A DNA stretch of 64,000 nucleotides from assembly GCF_001375515.1 (NCBI RefSeq), contig NZ_CTDX01000015.1, forward strand, positions 310,001-374,000. The letters are read 5' to 3'. Source of the stretch: Bacillus kwashiorkori (lineage in GTDB: Bacteria; Bacillota; Bacilli; Bacillales; Caldibacillaceae). Positions 8,620 to 17,468 of this stretch are shown here, one piece after another; within the stretch, counting starts at the first letter, position 1; every line of letters starts with the position of its first letter. Both the position numbers and the translations under genes were made by a program. The notes beneath the pieces were generated by a model. It was given only the letters and a program-made list of their open reading frames with translations, ran no database searches and had not been told where the DNA came from.

Positions 8620-9795
8620 ATGAGAATTAATCACAACATTGCAGCATTGAATACGTATCGTCAGTTGGGTAGTGCTCAAGCAGGGCAAATGAAATCAATG
8701 GAGAAATTATCTTCAGGACTTCGTATTAACCGCGCAGGGGATGACGCAGCAGGATTGGCAATCTCTGAAAAAATGCGTGGACAAATTCGCGGATTAGACC
8801 AAGCTTCTGCGAATGCTCAAGATGGTATTTCCTTGATTCAAACTGCAGAGGGTGCTCTGAATGAAACTCACAGCATACTACAACGTATGCGTGAACTAGG
8901 TGTACAAGGGTCTTCTGAATCCTTAACTACTGATGACCGCAATGCGATTTCTGAAGAAGTAACTGCTCTTAAAGCCGAAATTAACAATATCGCAGAAGGT
9001 ACTAAATTTAACACTAAGCAATTACTAAATGGTGGTTTAGCTGCAAAGGTTAATGCTTCAACATTTGATAAAAGCACTACATTAACAGCAACTAATGGTA
9101 TTGCTAATATTGAGGTAACAGGTGCTAGGGTAAAAGATGCTGGTGGAGAAGATAATGCGAAGTATCAAATAAACTATGATGATTCCGCAAAAACAATGAC
9201 TGTTGAACGATACAATTATGCAGGAAATACCTTAGAAGCATCTCAAACAATAAATATTGATATGTCTGCAGCTGGTGCATTTGACACGAAAGATGTTGAT
9301 TTTTCTTCTTTAGGTATTAAAGTTACTGTTAATGCAAACCTTGCAGATGGTATAGGTGGAACTAATGGTACCTATGCTGCTGCAAATGCCTTTGAATTAA
9401 CAGGTTCTGACATGAAAATATCTATTGGCGCAAACGGTGAAGAAATTAGCTTTGGTATTGATGCCATGGACACTGATGGGTTAGGAATTACTAATAGTAC
9501 TGTAGATAATTATACAAATGCTAAATCATTTGTAGAGGCCATGGATACTGCAATTACAAAGGTTTCTACTCAGCGTTCTAAATTAGGTGCCGTTCAAAAC
9601 CGATTAGAGCACACAATCAACAATTTAAGCACATCTTCTGAAAACCTAACAGCTGCGGAATCTCGTATCCGTGACGTTGATATGGCGAAAGAAATGATGG
9701 AACAAACGAAGAACTCAATCTTAGCACAAGCTTCACAAGCAATGTTGGCTCAAGCGAACCAACAACCACAAGGAGTTCTACAACTTCTTCGTTAA
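8620..9795 (+). CDS. hag: Flagellin (filament subunit)
   Basis: This is the major filament protein, 391 residues. The N-terminal D0/D1 region is MRINHNIAALNTYRQLGSAQ...LSSGLRINRAGDDAAGLAISEKMRGQIRGLDQASANAQDGISLIQTAEGAL; the C-terminal region ends RDVDMAKEMMEQTKNSILAQASQAMLAQANQQPQGVLQLLR. The surface-exposed middle (about residues 150-290) is variable and carries a threonine/alanine-rich insert, making it longer than the roughly 300-residue B. subtilis protein. Strong RBS AAGGAGG (8605-8611). It is controlled by the sigma-D promoter at 8490 and CsrA. Confidence 0.98.
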   Translation: MRINHNIAALNTYRQLGSAQAGQMKSMEKLSSGLRINRAGDDAAGLAISEKMRGQIRGLDQASANAQDGISLIQTAEGALNETHSILQRMRELGVQGSSESLTTDDRNAISEEVTALKAEINNIAEGTKFNTKQLLNGGLAAKVNASTFDKSTTLTATNGIANIEVTGARVKDAGGEDNAKYQINYDDSAKTMTVERYNYAGNTLEASQTINIDMSAAGAFDTKDVDFSSLGIKVTVNANLADGIGGTNGTYAAANAFELTGSDMKISIGANGEEISFGIDAMDTDGLGITNSTVDNYTNAKSFVEAMDTAITKVSTQRSKLGAVQNRLEHTINNLSTSSENLTAAESRIRDVDMAKEMMEQTKNSILAQASQAMLAQANQQPQGVLQLLR

Positions 9796-9812
9796 TTTTT
9801 AGAACAATTCAA

Positions 9813-9845
9813 GGGAACTCTAGATTTTCTAGGGTTCTCTTTTTA
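9813..9845 (+). terminator. Terminator of hag
   Basis: GGGAACTCTAGA (9813-9824) pairs with TCTAGGGTTCTC (9828-9839) through 12 pairs including two G-T wobbles, followed by five Ts. Confidence 0.85.
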
Positions 9846-10099
9846 TGTTCTAAAGGAACGATATGGATGGTTAAAGAACAATAAGTATTTGACTCTTTTC
9901 AAAGAGATTGTTGCTTTTTATTAAAAAGTAACCCTTGTTGATAGAAACGGAAGGAAGCCACGAAGACTCGAAAAAATCTATGACTTTGTTCCTACGATCT
10001 GTCTCTTCCGTAGCTTTTCTTGTCTAGTATTTCCTAGTACGTATAATTTTGTGGCAATTTGAAAAGGGAAACTAAAATATGCTCTCAAATCTTCAATAC
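9846..10099. other. Intergenic gap after hag, no gene seen
   Basis: AT-rich spacer. ACGGAAG near 9949 and CTTCCGT near 10001 could pair around a 45-base loop, but nothing coding is supported. It marks the left edge of the accessory block between hag and flaG. Confidence 0.5.
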
Positions 10100-10861
10100 T
10101 TAACGAAATCTTCCGCTTATGACTAAAGAGGTTTTTTTGAACTCTTTATAATGGCCTGAAGCGGTTGCTTGCTTTTCTTTTAAGATAGCGACAATGTCGG
10201 CATTAATACCGAAGTCATCCGTTATTTCGACAGTTAGCTTAAATGTTTTTAATTGCCGATTGATTCGCTCAATTGCAATTTGCCGCCATTGTGCTTCGTG
10301 TTTATACCAATAAATATCATCTGGAATAAAAGGTGGCTGGCTGCTAGGTTCATATGTTGTTTGAAAATCCATTCTTTCGTTTCGGTTAGAAGTGTAACTA
10401 TTGTTGCTTGACAATTTTCCATATGTAAATCCGATGTCCGCATTTTTATGTATTTCTTCATTAAAAAATACATTTATTTCTGCTGCTCCTAATGAGCGTA
10501 GGAGATACATAGCTTCGTAAATTTTATGATTTGCCATTTCTTGATGAAAGTCATCTACTCGGTAATATCTTCGCGTATCAATTGGGTTACAGATATAGGT
10601 TGTATTATTAAGAGGAATCCCATCTTCTGGAAACAAGACTCCATAAACCTGGCTTCGTGTGCATTTGTATGTTTGTGATTCAATTCTATTTTTCATTGTC
10701 TTGTTTTTTATTGCTTTTGCTACCTTTAGTCCTTTTCCGACAATTGGATTTGTCAGTGAAACCATTTCCGCCATATCTAACATGAGAAGGGGCTCATCTT
10801 TGATTATATGAATATATTTTCTTTCCTCGTAAGGAAGGTCGAGTAAGTAAGGTCTCTCCAT
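10100..10861 (-). CDS. Hypothetical protein, 253 residues
   Basis: I do not recognise this gene. It is on the minus strand, starts at ATG 10861 with a GGAGGAG-like site just upstream, and encodes a soluble protein without signal peptide or membrane segment. Visible features are a basic stretch (KVAKAIKNKTMKNR, about residues 46-60), a serine/asparagine-rich linker in the middle (KLSSNNSYTSNRNE) and a C-terminal VEITDDFGINADIVAILKEKQ region that looks like a compact alpha/beta domain. It is the first gene of the accessory block and has no operon partner. Codon use and length suggest a real gene. Confidence 0.6.
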   Translation of the reverse strand: MERPYLLDLPYEERKYIHIIKDEPLLMLDMAEMVSLTNPIVGKGLKVAKAIKNKTMKNRIESQTYKCTRSQVYGVLFPEDGIPLNNTTYICNPIDTRRYYRVDDFHQEMANHKIYEAMYLLRSLGAAEINVFFNEEIHKNADIGFTYGKLSSNNSYTSNRNERMDFQTTYEPSSQPPFIPDDIYWYKHEAQWRQIAIERINRQLKTFKLTVEITDDFGINADIVAILKEKQATASGHYKEFKKTSLVISGRFR

Positions 10862-11099
10862 CTAGTATGCTCCTCCATATATTTCACTCTTTTATATAAT
10901 TATTGTATTACATTTACAGTTTCAATTCATTACATTGGATGAAATAATAGGACTGGGAGTAAAAAATTCGAAAAAAATATGGAAAATTTAGAATGGACAC
11001 GTAGCAGTTTTTAACGAATGATGTTTAATAAAAGAAATTGGGGTTGAGTTTTACTAATTGGAAGTTGCTGGAGCCCTAGGTATAACATTTTTTAATTCG

Positions 11100-11134
11100 A
11101 AAGCCTACCCTTCATATAGGTGGATAGGCTTTTA
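11100..11134 (+). terminator. Hairpin in the gap 10862-11155
   Basis: AAAGCCTA (11100-11107) pairs with TAGGCTTT (11125-11132). The gap from 10862 to 11155 otherwise holds the upstream region of the minus-strand gene and no visible ORF. Confidence 0.4.
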
Positions 11135-11155
11135 CGAACCTTAGTTATTTGTAAA

Positions 11156-11326
11156 TTATAAAGGGATTATTTTCATTTGTCCCGTTTCTTTCGTAAAAAT
11201 GGTTTTATATTTTGCTTTTCCTTCAGCGTTTTTAAAAAGCAATATCCTTTTTCCGTTAGTATCCTCTACCGTTTGAACAGTATAATTTGTTAAATCGGTA
11301 ATCGTGGATAACTCTGCAAATTCAGG
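11156..11326 (-). pseudogene. Remnant of a small exported-protein gene
   Basis: Read on the minus strand from 11326 to the TAA at 11156, the frame gives PEFAELSTITDLTNYTVQTV, continues through about 35 further residues and ends TKETGQMKIIPL. It has no start codon and no signal sequence. Its opening LPEFA/PEFAELSTI and its later KxxYKxIFxKE pattern resemble residues 54-90 of the protein encoded at 11795-12289, so it looks like a 5'-deleted paralogue. The sequence upstream of it changes to imperfect tandem repeats. Confidence 0.55.
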
Positions 11327-11342
11327 GTAATTGTCTTATCTC

Positions 11343-11402
11343 CCTGTTAAAATCCTTGAACCTCTGCTAAAAAGTCCTTCCCTCCTGCTAAAAAGTTCGT
11401 AC
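11343..11402 (+). repeat. Three imperfect tandem units of about 22 bases
   Basis: The pattern CCTSNTGCTAAAAAGTYCNT recurs as CCTGTTAAAATCCTTGAA, CCTCTGCTAAAAAGTCCTTC and CCTCCTGCTAAAAAGTTCGT between 11343 and 11391. No coding potential; origin unknown. Confidence 0.45.
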
Positions 11403-11487
11403 CTGGAGCGGAGAGAAGAGAATTGAAAAAAGAGGGCGGGAGAAAAGAGTTTCAATCGTATTTTCAATCATAAATCAATACAATTCA

Positions 11488-11518
11488 GGCTGGATCAATA
11501 ACAGGTCCAGTCTTTTTT
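11488..11518 (+). terminator. Orphan intrinsic terminator
   Basis: GGCTGGA (11488-11494) pairs with TCCAGTC (11506-11512) before six Ts. No gene reads into it on the plus strand, so it is either a relic or ends an unseen transcript. Confidence 0.5.
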
Positions 11519-11794
11519 CTTTTTAACTCAAAAGTTAAGAAGTCCCTTCAATCCTTGTCCAATAAGGATTCCAATCGTTTTTATCATTTTCTCTTTCCGT
11601 ATCAGTCTTCTTCCTCGCAGCTTAAAATCGACCTCCAATCTTTATTCTGTTATTTTTCCCAACGGGATGAATTTTTTTATACCTCAATACTTTTCCCCAA
11701 AGGTGGGGAAAATCTTTTTAACATTTCCAGAATATTCGATACAACCCAGAACCGAAAAAAGAGGCGAAAAATGGGCTTTTGAGGGAAGAACTAT

Positions 11795-12289
11795 TTAACA
11801 TTGCCTTGGGGCGTGAAAATGGGGTTGAGGCTTTGGGAGAGTAAGGGTGAAAGGGTGTTTGGACGAGGGTAGGACATAGAAACAGGGGGATATGTCTATT
11901 TCCTGATTAAAAGCAATCCTTGGTAAATCGTTCCCATTAATAGCTTGATTAAACAATATACCGTTATTAAAATCGACAATTTTTAAATGGTTACTTTCTT
12001 TTGAAAAAATACTTTTATAGCCATCTTTCTTATTTACAGTTTGAAAAATAATCACCCGTGTATAGGGATTATCTTTAGCAACTCGAAACGTTACATGCTC
12101 TATGTTTATAGTTGCAGAAATCGTTGCAAATTCGGGTAGAGTTTCTATATTAGTAAGTTGTTCTCTTGATTGCTGACTAGTTTTGGTTCTATCAGATGAA
12201 TCAGAAGAACCCCAAGCATAGGTCGCCGCATAAATTCCTCCAAATAATAGCACACATACTCCAATAATTTTTATGATAAATGATTTCAT
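11795..12289 (-). CDS. Putative membrane-anchored/exported protein, 164 residues
   Basis: I do not recognise the family. Residues 7-28 (IKIIGVCVLLFGGIYAATYAWG) form a signal anchor, followed by a polar linker (SSDSSDRTKTSQQSREQ) and a beta-rich domain (LPEFATISATINIEHVTFRV...VIIFQTVNKKDGYKSIFSKESNHLKIVDF). The last 35 residues are proline- and histidine-rich and unlike the rest, which hints at a frameshift or altered 3' end. RBS GGAGTTGG-like sequence lies upstream of ATG 12289. The remnant at 11156 appears to be a partial paralogue. Confidence 0.5.
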   Translation of the reverse strand: MKSFIIKIIGVCVLLFGGIYAATYAWGSSDSSDRTKTSQQSREQLTNIETLPEFATISATINIEHVTFRVAKDNPYTRVIIFQTVNKKDGYKSIFSKESNHLKIVDFNNGILFNQAINGNDLPRIAFNQEIDISPCFYVLPSSKHPFTLTLPKPQPHFHAPRQC

Positions 12290-12411
12290 AATTCCAACTC
12301 CTATATGTATTTTTATTTTATCATATACTTAGTTAATGAGATGTACATGTGAATTACATTAAAATTTGCTGAGAAATAAGAAATAAATAATATTGGAGGA
12401 AGGTAAAACAA

Positions 12412-12504
12412 ATGCTTTTTTTCAGGATGGCGAAACATTTTCAATCCTTTGATAAAATTGGATGTTCGAATAGTTGCAAGGGTTGTGTTGATGATTATTC
12501 CTGA
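12412..12504 (+). CDS. Possible small cysteine-containing peptide, 30 residues
   Basis: An ATG at 12412 sits eight bases after a strong GGAGGAAGG (12395-12403) and opens a 30-residue frame with the pattern CSNSCKGC near its end. The ribosome site is as good as any in the window, but there is no homology I recognise, and it may be the start of a decayed gene in the same scarred region as the methylase remnant. Confidence 0.25.
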   Translation: MLFFRMAKHFQSFDKIGCSNSCKGCVDDYS

Positions 12505-12799
12505 ATATAGAAGAGTGAAATAACTTCATGGTATATCCAACGTAAATTGGCGAAAATATGAGTAGGGAAGTCGTTCTATGAATATACTTCATTATGATAA
12601 AATATATCAAAATTATTAAAAAAACGCTAAATAAAAAGGAAAGTACGCGATATTAATAATAGAGTTAGTTTGACGTACTCAAGGAGGAGTAGGAACTAAT
12701 TCCAAGTGGATGGATACATGAAAGTGGAGATGGACGATTGCTTCTTAGCAGCATGGGCAAAACATGAAACTCCCAATAAAGTTAACTCTAAATTTGTAA

Positions 12800-13690
12800 C
12801 CAGAAAAGGGCGAGGCAAATTTTGGAGAAACACCAGTTGGAGACATTAGACAAGTTGACGAAAAAGAAATACCTGATCATGACATTCTCCTTGCAGGTTT
12901 TCCTTGTCAACCGTTCAGTATAGCAGGTGTTAGTAAAAAGAATAGTTTAGGAAGACAACATGGTTTTTTAGACGAAACACAAGGAACATTATTTTTTGAT
13001 ATAGCTAGAATAATTAAAGAAAAACAACCTCAAGCCTTTTTATTAGAAAATGTTAAGAACTTAAGAAACCATGATAAAGGGAAAACATTCAAAGTCATTA
13101 AAAAAATATTAGAGGATGAGTTAGGCTATACCGTTTATGATGACGTAATAAATGCAAAGGGATTAGTTCCGCAAAATAGAGAACGCATTTATATTGTAGG
13201 ATTTAAGAAACCAATTAAATTTAAGTTTCCAGAAGTTCCAAAAGAAGGTCCTGCTCTCCGTACTATATTAGAGGATAATGTAGATGATAAATATACTTTA
13301 TCGGATAAGTTATGGGAATATTTACAAGCATACAAAGAAAAACATGCTGCAAAAGGTAATGGTTTCGGATACGGTTTAGCAGATTTAGATTCTTACAGTA
13401 GAACTCTTAGCGCAAGATATTATAAAGATGGTAGTGAGATTCTTATTCCCCAAGAAGGAAAAAATCCAAGAAGGTTAACTCCAAGAGAATGTGCCCGCTT
13501 GCAAGGATTTCCAGAAACGTTTAAGATCGTAGTAAGTAGAACTGCTGCATGGAAACAGTTTGGAAATAGTGTAGCCGTTCCTATCGTTCGTTTAATTGCT
13601 GAAAATATGATTCAAGCAATTGAACGGGATGAAACAATTGAAAACATTGTGGAAGAGGGTCGTTTGGAGTATGCCACAAAATCACTCTAA
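12800..13690 (+). pseudogene. 5'-truncated DNA (cytosine-5) methyltransferase
   Basis: The open frame from 12800 (after TAA at 12797) to 13690 encodes most of a C5-methyltransferase: motif [10 protein letters not shown] with the catalytic cysteine, motif VI LLENVKN, motif [15 protein letters not shown], motif [17 protein letters not shown] and motif [12 protein letters not shown]. What is missing is the first 50-60 residues with the SAM-binding motif I (FxGxGG) and any start codon: the first in-frame ATG/GTG/TTG is TTG at 13499. The 5' junction (about 12800) joins unrelated sequence. The enzyme should be inactive; it is a remnant of a restriction-modification system. Confidence 0.85.
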
Positions 13691-13808
13691 AAAATTAATT
13701 AGATTAGTAGAGGCGGCCAATGAATATGGTCGCTTTTATTGTAAGTTCGTAACTGCAAACGATGTTGGGCTTAAAAGAAAATGTCTTAATTATGTTTATA
13801 AATCATAA
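13671..13808 (+). pseudogene. 3'-truncated start of a type II restriction endonuclease gene (probable)
   Basis: ATG at 13671, preceded by TTTGGAG, overlaps the methylase end by 20 bases and encodes 45 residues: [20 protein letters not shown], then RFYCKFVTANDVG. The ANDVG motif resembles the TANDxGxTGxHQ motif near the start of several restriction endonucleases paired with C5-methylases; here the expected TGGHQ part is replaced by LKRKCLNYVYKS and a stop. The overlap and order (methylase then nuclease) support a former R gene cut at about 13775. The enzyme identity is an inference from this short segment. Confidence 0.5.
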
Positions 13809-13814
13809 AAAAAA

Positions 13815-13845
13815 CCTGTCACTAAAATTAAGTGACAGGTTTTTA
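13815..13845. terminator. Bidirectional terminator
   Basis: CCTGTCACT (13815-13823) pairs with AGTGACAGG (13831-13839), with As to the left and Ts to the right, so it can end both the plus-strand remnant and the minus-strand pullulanase. Confidence 0.9.
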
Positions 13846-13857
13846 TTTACATTTTAT

Positions 13858-16800
13858 CTAAGCATTCCTTCTTCTCCGTTCGAAGTAGAATGCTGTTAAA
13901 CTTGCAATTAATAGGAAAGATCCTAGTAATAACGAATTGTAACTACCTGTTGCAGTGTTTGGTAGTGGTTTGCTATCGTTATTCGTTCCATCCGTTTTAT
14001 CGTTATTCGTGTCTGTAGGAGTTTTTCCATCATTATCTGGATTTTCTGGGGTATTGTCTTCATTCCCAGGCTTCCCAGGTTTTTCTGGATTTTCCGGAGT
14101 ATTGCCTTCATTCCCAGGTTTTCCAGGTTTTTCTGGATTCTCCGGAGTAGTACCACCATCTCCAGGTTTTTCTGGTTCTTCCGTTTTATCCCCATCCGCA
14201 CTTACTTTAACAACAACTGTTGTCAGTGGATCGATGGTGATATTTTCTTCCGTCAACTTCACGCCAGTAAGTTCAGAAACTTTCTCCACACCAGCTTCAT
14301 CACTATCAACGAGGACAACGCCTTTCGTTAAGTCTTCGTTTAATGTTAATGTCCGTTCTTCATCATCTGCATTGACAAATACATAGTAGGCGTCACCATT
14401 AGTTGCTTCAGTACGGTAGCCAATGACTAAGTCTTCTGCTTTTATTTCAGGCGCATTGATTAACGTAACATTTTGATCAACAAGATCTTTTTCACCTAAA
14501 CGGAATGCATCTGTTGATCTTCTTAATTGGATTAGACCAGCAGTAAATTTCCTAGTTGTCGTTTGCAATGGATAAAGTTCTTCATCCGTCATTTTTTTCC
14601 AATCAAGCATATTAATTGCATCGGTCGAGTCATAAGAATCATGAATGAAATATGGATAAGTGAATGGTTTGCCATTTTCATCCGTCATATACGTCGATTT
14701 ATTAGGAGCCTTATCTGTTTCTGCTTTAAATTGTTTCGTTCGTCCATATTCTTGTCCTGCATGGATAAATGCTGTTCCTTGCGCTGTTAAAATCATCGAG
14801 TTACCGAGGCGAATTCGTTTTTGAATTTCTTCTTCAAAGAACTCAGGGTCCTTCTTGATTGATTGAGCAATAACATCATGAAGTGTTAAGTTATCATGTG
14901 CCGCAATATATTGAAGAACATCTCCAGGATCATCTGCTACGAAATTCCCTGGTTGTGCCTTTATATTATTAAAGATTACTTGAATATTTCTCGCACCATT
15001 CGTTAAGAAACGAGGTTGACCTTCGCTACCAAAACCTGATTTTAATTCGTTGCGAATTTCATCAGAGAAGGAAGCAACACTATCTGTAAACTGCATCCAA
15101 GTTTGGTCGGCTGGTTGCACTGGTTCATTGTCATCACCTGCATACGTAACCCAACCTTCACCAACCATGATAATATTCGGATTTAGTTTCGCTGCTTCAT
15201 CATATGCCATTTGAATTGCTTCTGCATCATGGTCACCCATCATATCGAAACGGAAGCCATCCACTTTGAATTCATCGACCCAATAAGTAATTGAATCTAC
15301 CATGAATTTTCTCGTCATTTTATGAGTTGTTCCTAAACGACCGCCGCCGAAGCTTTCTTTCGGATTGCCATTTGCATCCATAAAATGATAATAATTTGGC
15401 ACTAAGTTTTCAAATAGCTCTATTCTTGCCGTATGGTTATAAACAACGTCTAAAATAACCCCCATGCCACGTTTATGAATTTCGTTCACTAATTCTTTGA
15501 ACTCAGCAATCCGTAGTTCTGGATTATTTGGGTTTTCCGAATACATCCCCGTTAAGGAGAAGTAACTTTGTGGGTCATAACCCCAATTATAATTCGTATT
15601 TTCTGAAGCATACTCTAATAGTCTTTCGTCATTTTTCCATTCGTCAACAAAGAAATAGCTCATAACTGGTAACAGTTGAATATGTGTAACACCTAATGAT
15701 TGAATGTAATCTAGTTTGTCAATAAATGCTTTGAATGTACCGAATTGGGCAGTTAACTCACCTTCAATACTAGGGTCAGATGTAAAATCACGAACATGTA
15801 CTTCGTAAATAATCGCATCTTCTCGTTTTTCATATCCGTCGATAGAAGTATAATCTAGTTTCGGTCCGATTGTCGAAGGATCTACAATCGCTGCTTTTGC
15901 AACTGGGTATTTACCACCAGACTCTGGATTTGCCCATGCTGCTAATGATTTCGCGTAAGGATCAAGGGCGATATTCGTTTCTTCACCGTGAGTAATTTTA
16001 TAATGATAATAGTAACCTCTTAAACTATCTAGACCAGTATTTTCTTTATTTAATGTTACTTGCCAAACACCGCGGTCACCTAAAGTGAGTGAAATATCTT
16101 CTTTCACTACTTTATCTTGGTCATCCTTGTCATATAAAATAATGGATACATTATCTGCTTTTGGTGACCAAATTTTCAAAGTTGCTGTTCCATCTTGATT
16201 TAATGTAGGACCTAGTTCTCCATCATAGCCATACATTTCATCAATCATTTTCCAACCACCTGCGACACTAATGGTCTTTTCTTGATAAGTAACTTGGAAT
16301 GGTTGTGCTTCTAAGTCGAACGTTCCATATAATTCCACTAATTTTTCATTAATAATTTTTGCATCTGTTAATGGAACGGTAACACCATTTTTGTCTTTCA
16401 CCGTTACCTCTTCTAGTAACTTTTCTATCTCTAATTCTTCTGTTTTTGAAAATCTCAATTGTATTTTTTTGTCAGATAATAAATCCCCAGAAATTAATTC
16501 TGTTGGAATGGTTCCAAAAGGAGTTGTATACACTTGCTCATCTCCATCTTTTACAAAAAATTGATTCACACCAGTTGGTAGGGAATATTCATAATTGCCT
16601 GTTTGTTTGTCTGCTTGTTTATTCACAAATAAAAAGCCAATACTTTTTGCATTTTCTTTTAGCTCAATATCATAATACGCGCCATGATTGCCAACACCTG
16701 CTGCATCTGTAGCTCCGTTAGGCCAACTACCAACACTTTCTGAAGCAGTCTTTACATCTCCCCAAATCCATGCTGCCCAACTATCGTAATTCCCATCTTC

Positions 16801-17304
16801 TCTTTCATAATGAATCCGGATTGTATTTTCTGGAAGTTCTACAGGTTCCACGACAAATACTTCGTCTGTTCCTTGTTTCACCCATATTTCATTGAGGGCT
16901 GGGTGGAAAAAATCTACTAACTTATCGCCACCATCTTTATCTCCATTTTCCCGATTCACTATTAAAAAACCGACTTGTTTTGCGTTGTTTATTAACGGAA
17001 TATCGAGATAGACACCATAATCATCGGTTTGATCAGCTATAAAAGGTGTTGCACCAGTGGCCCAATTTTGAGATTCCTCTACAACACTTCCCCATAACCA
17101 TAATCCAAGATTTTCATAGTTTCCATCTTCCCGTTGGTAATGGATCCGCAATGTGTTTTCGGGAATATCACTGGCATCCTTTACTGTTTCTGGTAAGTCC
17201 TCAGCAAAGGTGTTCGGAATATACACGGAGTTGCTGACGGAAAATAATAATAAAAAGATTGTTAAGTATGTTATTGCTTTTTTCATTCTCTTTGTCAAAA
17301 CCAT
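13858..17304 (-). CDS. pulA: Type I pullulanase, cell-wall anchored
   Basis: This 1148-residue secreted enzyme debranches alpha-1,6 links in pullulan, starch and glycogen. Order: signal peptide (1 to about 35), two CBM41 starch-binding modules (about 47-150 and 156-255, each opening PENTxRIHYxREDGNY), a strand-rich linker domain (about 265-360), CBM48 (about 370-465), the GH13 catalytic barrel with the pullulanase signature YNWGYDP, GFRFDMMGDHD (nucleophile Asp), VGEGW (acid/base Glu) and AAHDN, then a C-terminal sheet, a proline/glycine repeat spacer (PEKPGKPGNE) and the sorting signal LPNTA, a hydrophobic helix and ERRRRNA. TTG at 17298 fits the RBS AAGGAG (17313-17308) better than the ATG at 17304. 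The gene stands alone; control is probably by a LacI-family repressor (17462). Confidence 0.95.
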   Translation of the reverse strand: MVLTKRMKKAITYLTIFLLLFSVSNSVYIPNTFAEDLPETVKDASDIPENTLRIHYQREDGNYENLGLWLWGSVVEESQNWATGATPFIADQTDDYGVYLDIPLINNAKQVGFLIVNRENGDKDGGDKLVDFFHPALNEIWVKQGTDEVFVVEPVELPENTIRIHYEREDGNYDSWAAWIWGDVKTASESVGSWPNGATDAAGVGNHGAYYDIELKENAKSIGFLFVNKQADKQTGNYEYSLPTGVNQFFVKDGDEQVYTTPFGTIPTELISGDLLSDKKIQLRFSKTEELEIEKLLEEVTVKDKNGVTVPLTDAKIINEKLVELYGTFDLEAQPFQVTYQEKTISVAGGWKMIDEMYGYDGELGPTLNQDGTATLKIWSPKADNVSIILYDKDDQDKVVKEDISLTLGDRGVWQVTLNKENTGLDSLRGYYYHYKITHGEETNIALDPYAKSLAAWANPESGGKYPVAKAAIVDPSTIGPKLDYTSIDGYEKREDAIIYEVHVRDFTSDPSIEGELTAQFGTFKAFIDKLDYIQSLGVTHIQLLPVMSYFFVDEWKNDERLLEYASENTNYNWGYDPQSYFSLTGMYSENPNNPELRIAEFKELVNEIHKRGMGVILDVVYNHTARIELFENLVPNYYHFMDANGNPKESFGGGRLGTTHKMTRKFMVDSITYWVDEFKVDGFRFDMMGDHDAEAIQMAYDEAAKLNPNIIMVGEGWVTYAGDDNEPVQPADQTWMQFTDSVASFSDEIRNELKSGFGSEGQPRFLTNGARNIQVIFNNIKAQPGNFVADDPGDVLQYIAAHDNLTLHDVIAQSIKKDPEFFEEEIQKRIRLGNSMILTAQGTAFIHAGQEYGRTKQFKAETDKAPNKSTYMTDENGKPFTYPYFIHDSYDSTDAINMLDWKKMTDEELYPLQTTTRKFTAGLIQLRRSTDAFRLGEKDLVDQNVTLINAPEIKAEDLVIGYRTEATNGDAYYVFVNADDEERTLTLNEDLTKGVVLVDSDEAGVEKVSELTGVKLTEENITIDPLTTVVVKVSADGDKTEEPEKPGDGGTTPENPEKPGKPGNEGNTPENPEKPGKPGNEDNTPENPDNDGKTPTDTNNDKTDGTNNDSKPLPNTATGSYNSLLLGSFLLIASLTAFYFERRRRNA

Positions 17305-17399
17305 TCACTCCTTGATTTATTTTTTTTTATATAAAGTGAGACTTTTATGCTCACCTCCTTTAATATTGGTGTAAATTGCGTGTTGAAACGCTTACAAAA

Positions 17400-17413
17400 T
17401 AGCGCTTACAAAA
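17400..17413 (-). promoter_or_regulatory. Partial cre-like site upstream of pulA
   Basis: On the minus strand TGTAAGCGCTA matches the first positions of the CcpA consensus TGWAANCGNTNWCA but its last two bases differ; a second TGTAAGCG copy lies at 17389-17396. They lie downstream of the proposed start point, where a catabolite roadblock could act. Confidence 0.3.
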
Positions 17414-17440
17414 ATGAGTGATTTGATAGCAATCAAATGT

Positions 17441-17468
17441 TTTATAAGCTACGGTTACTTTTGTGCAA
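17441..17468 (-). promoter_or_regulatory. Sigma-A promoter of pulA
   Basis: On the minus strand TTGCAC (17468-17463), 16 bases, then TATAAA (17446-17441). The -35 box lies inside the palindrome 17462-17479, an arrangement suited to repression. Confidence 0.55.

Noticed and set aside
11555-11782. 75-residue plus-strand ORF between the two decayed genes
   Set aside because: TTG start without a ribosome site, no homology pattern, and phenylalanine-serine bias typical of AT-rich non-coding DNA.
12709-12799. Short ORF before the methylase remnant as its lost N-terminus in another frame
   Set aside because: Its residues contain no FxGxGG motif and do not resemble C5-methylases; a simple frameshift therefore does not rescue the gene.
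13955-14386. ORF on the plus strand with repeated GFSGFSGV
   Set aside because: It is the complement of the proline/glycine spacer of the pullulanase and has no ribosome site.
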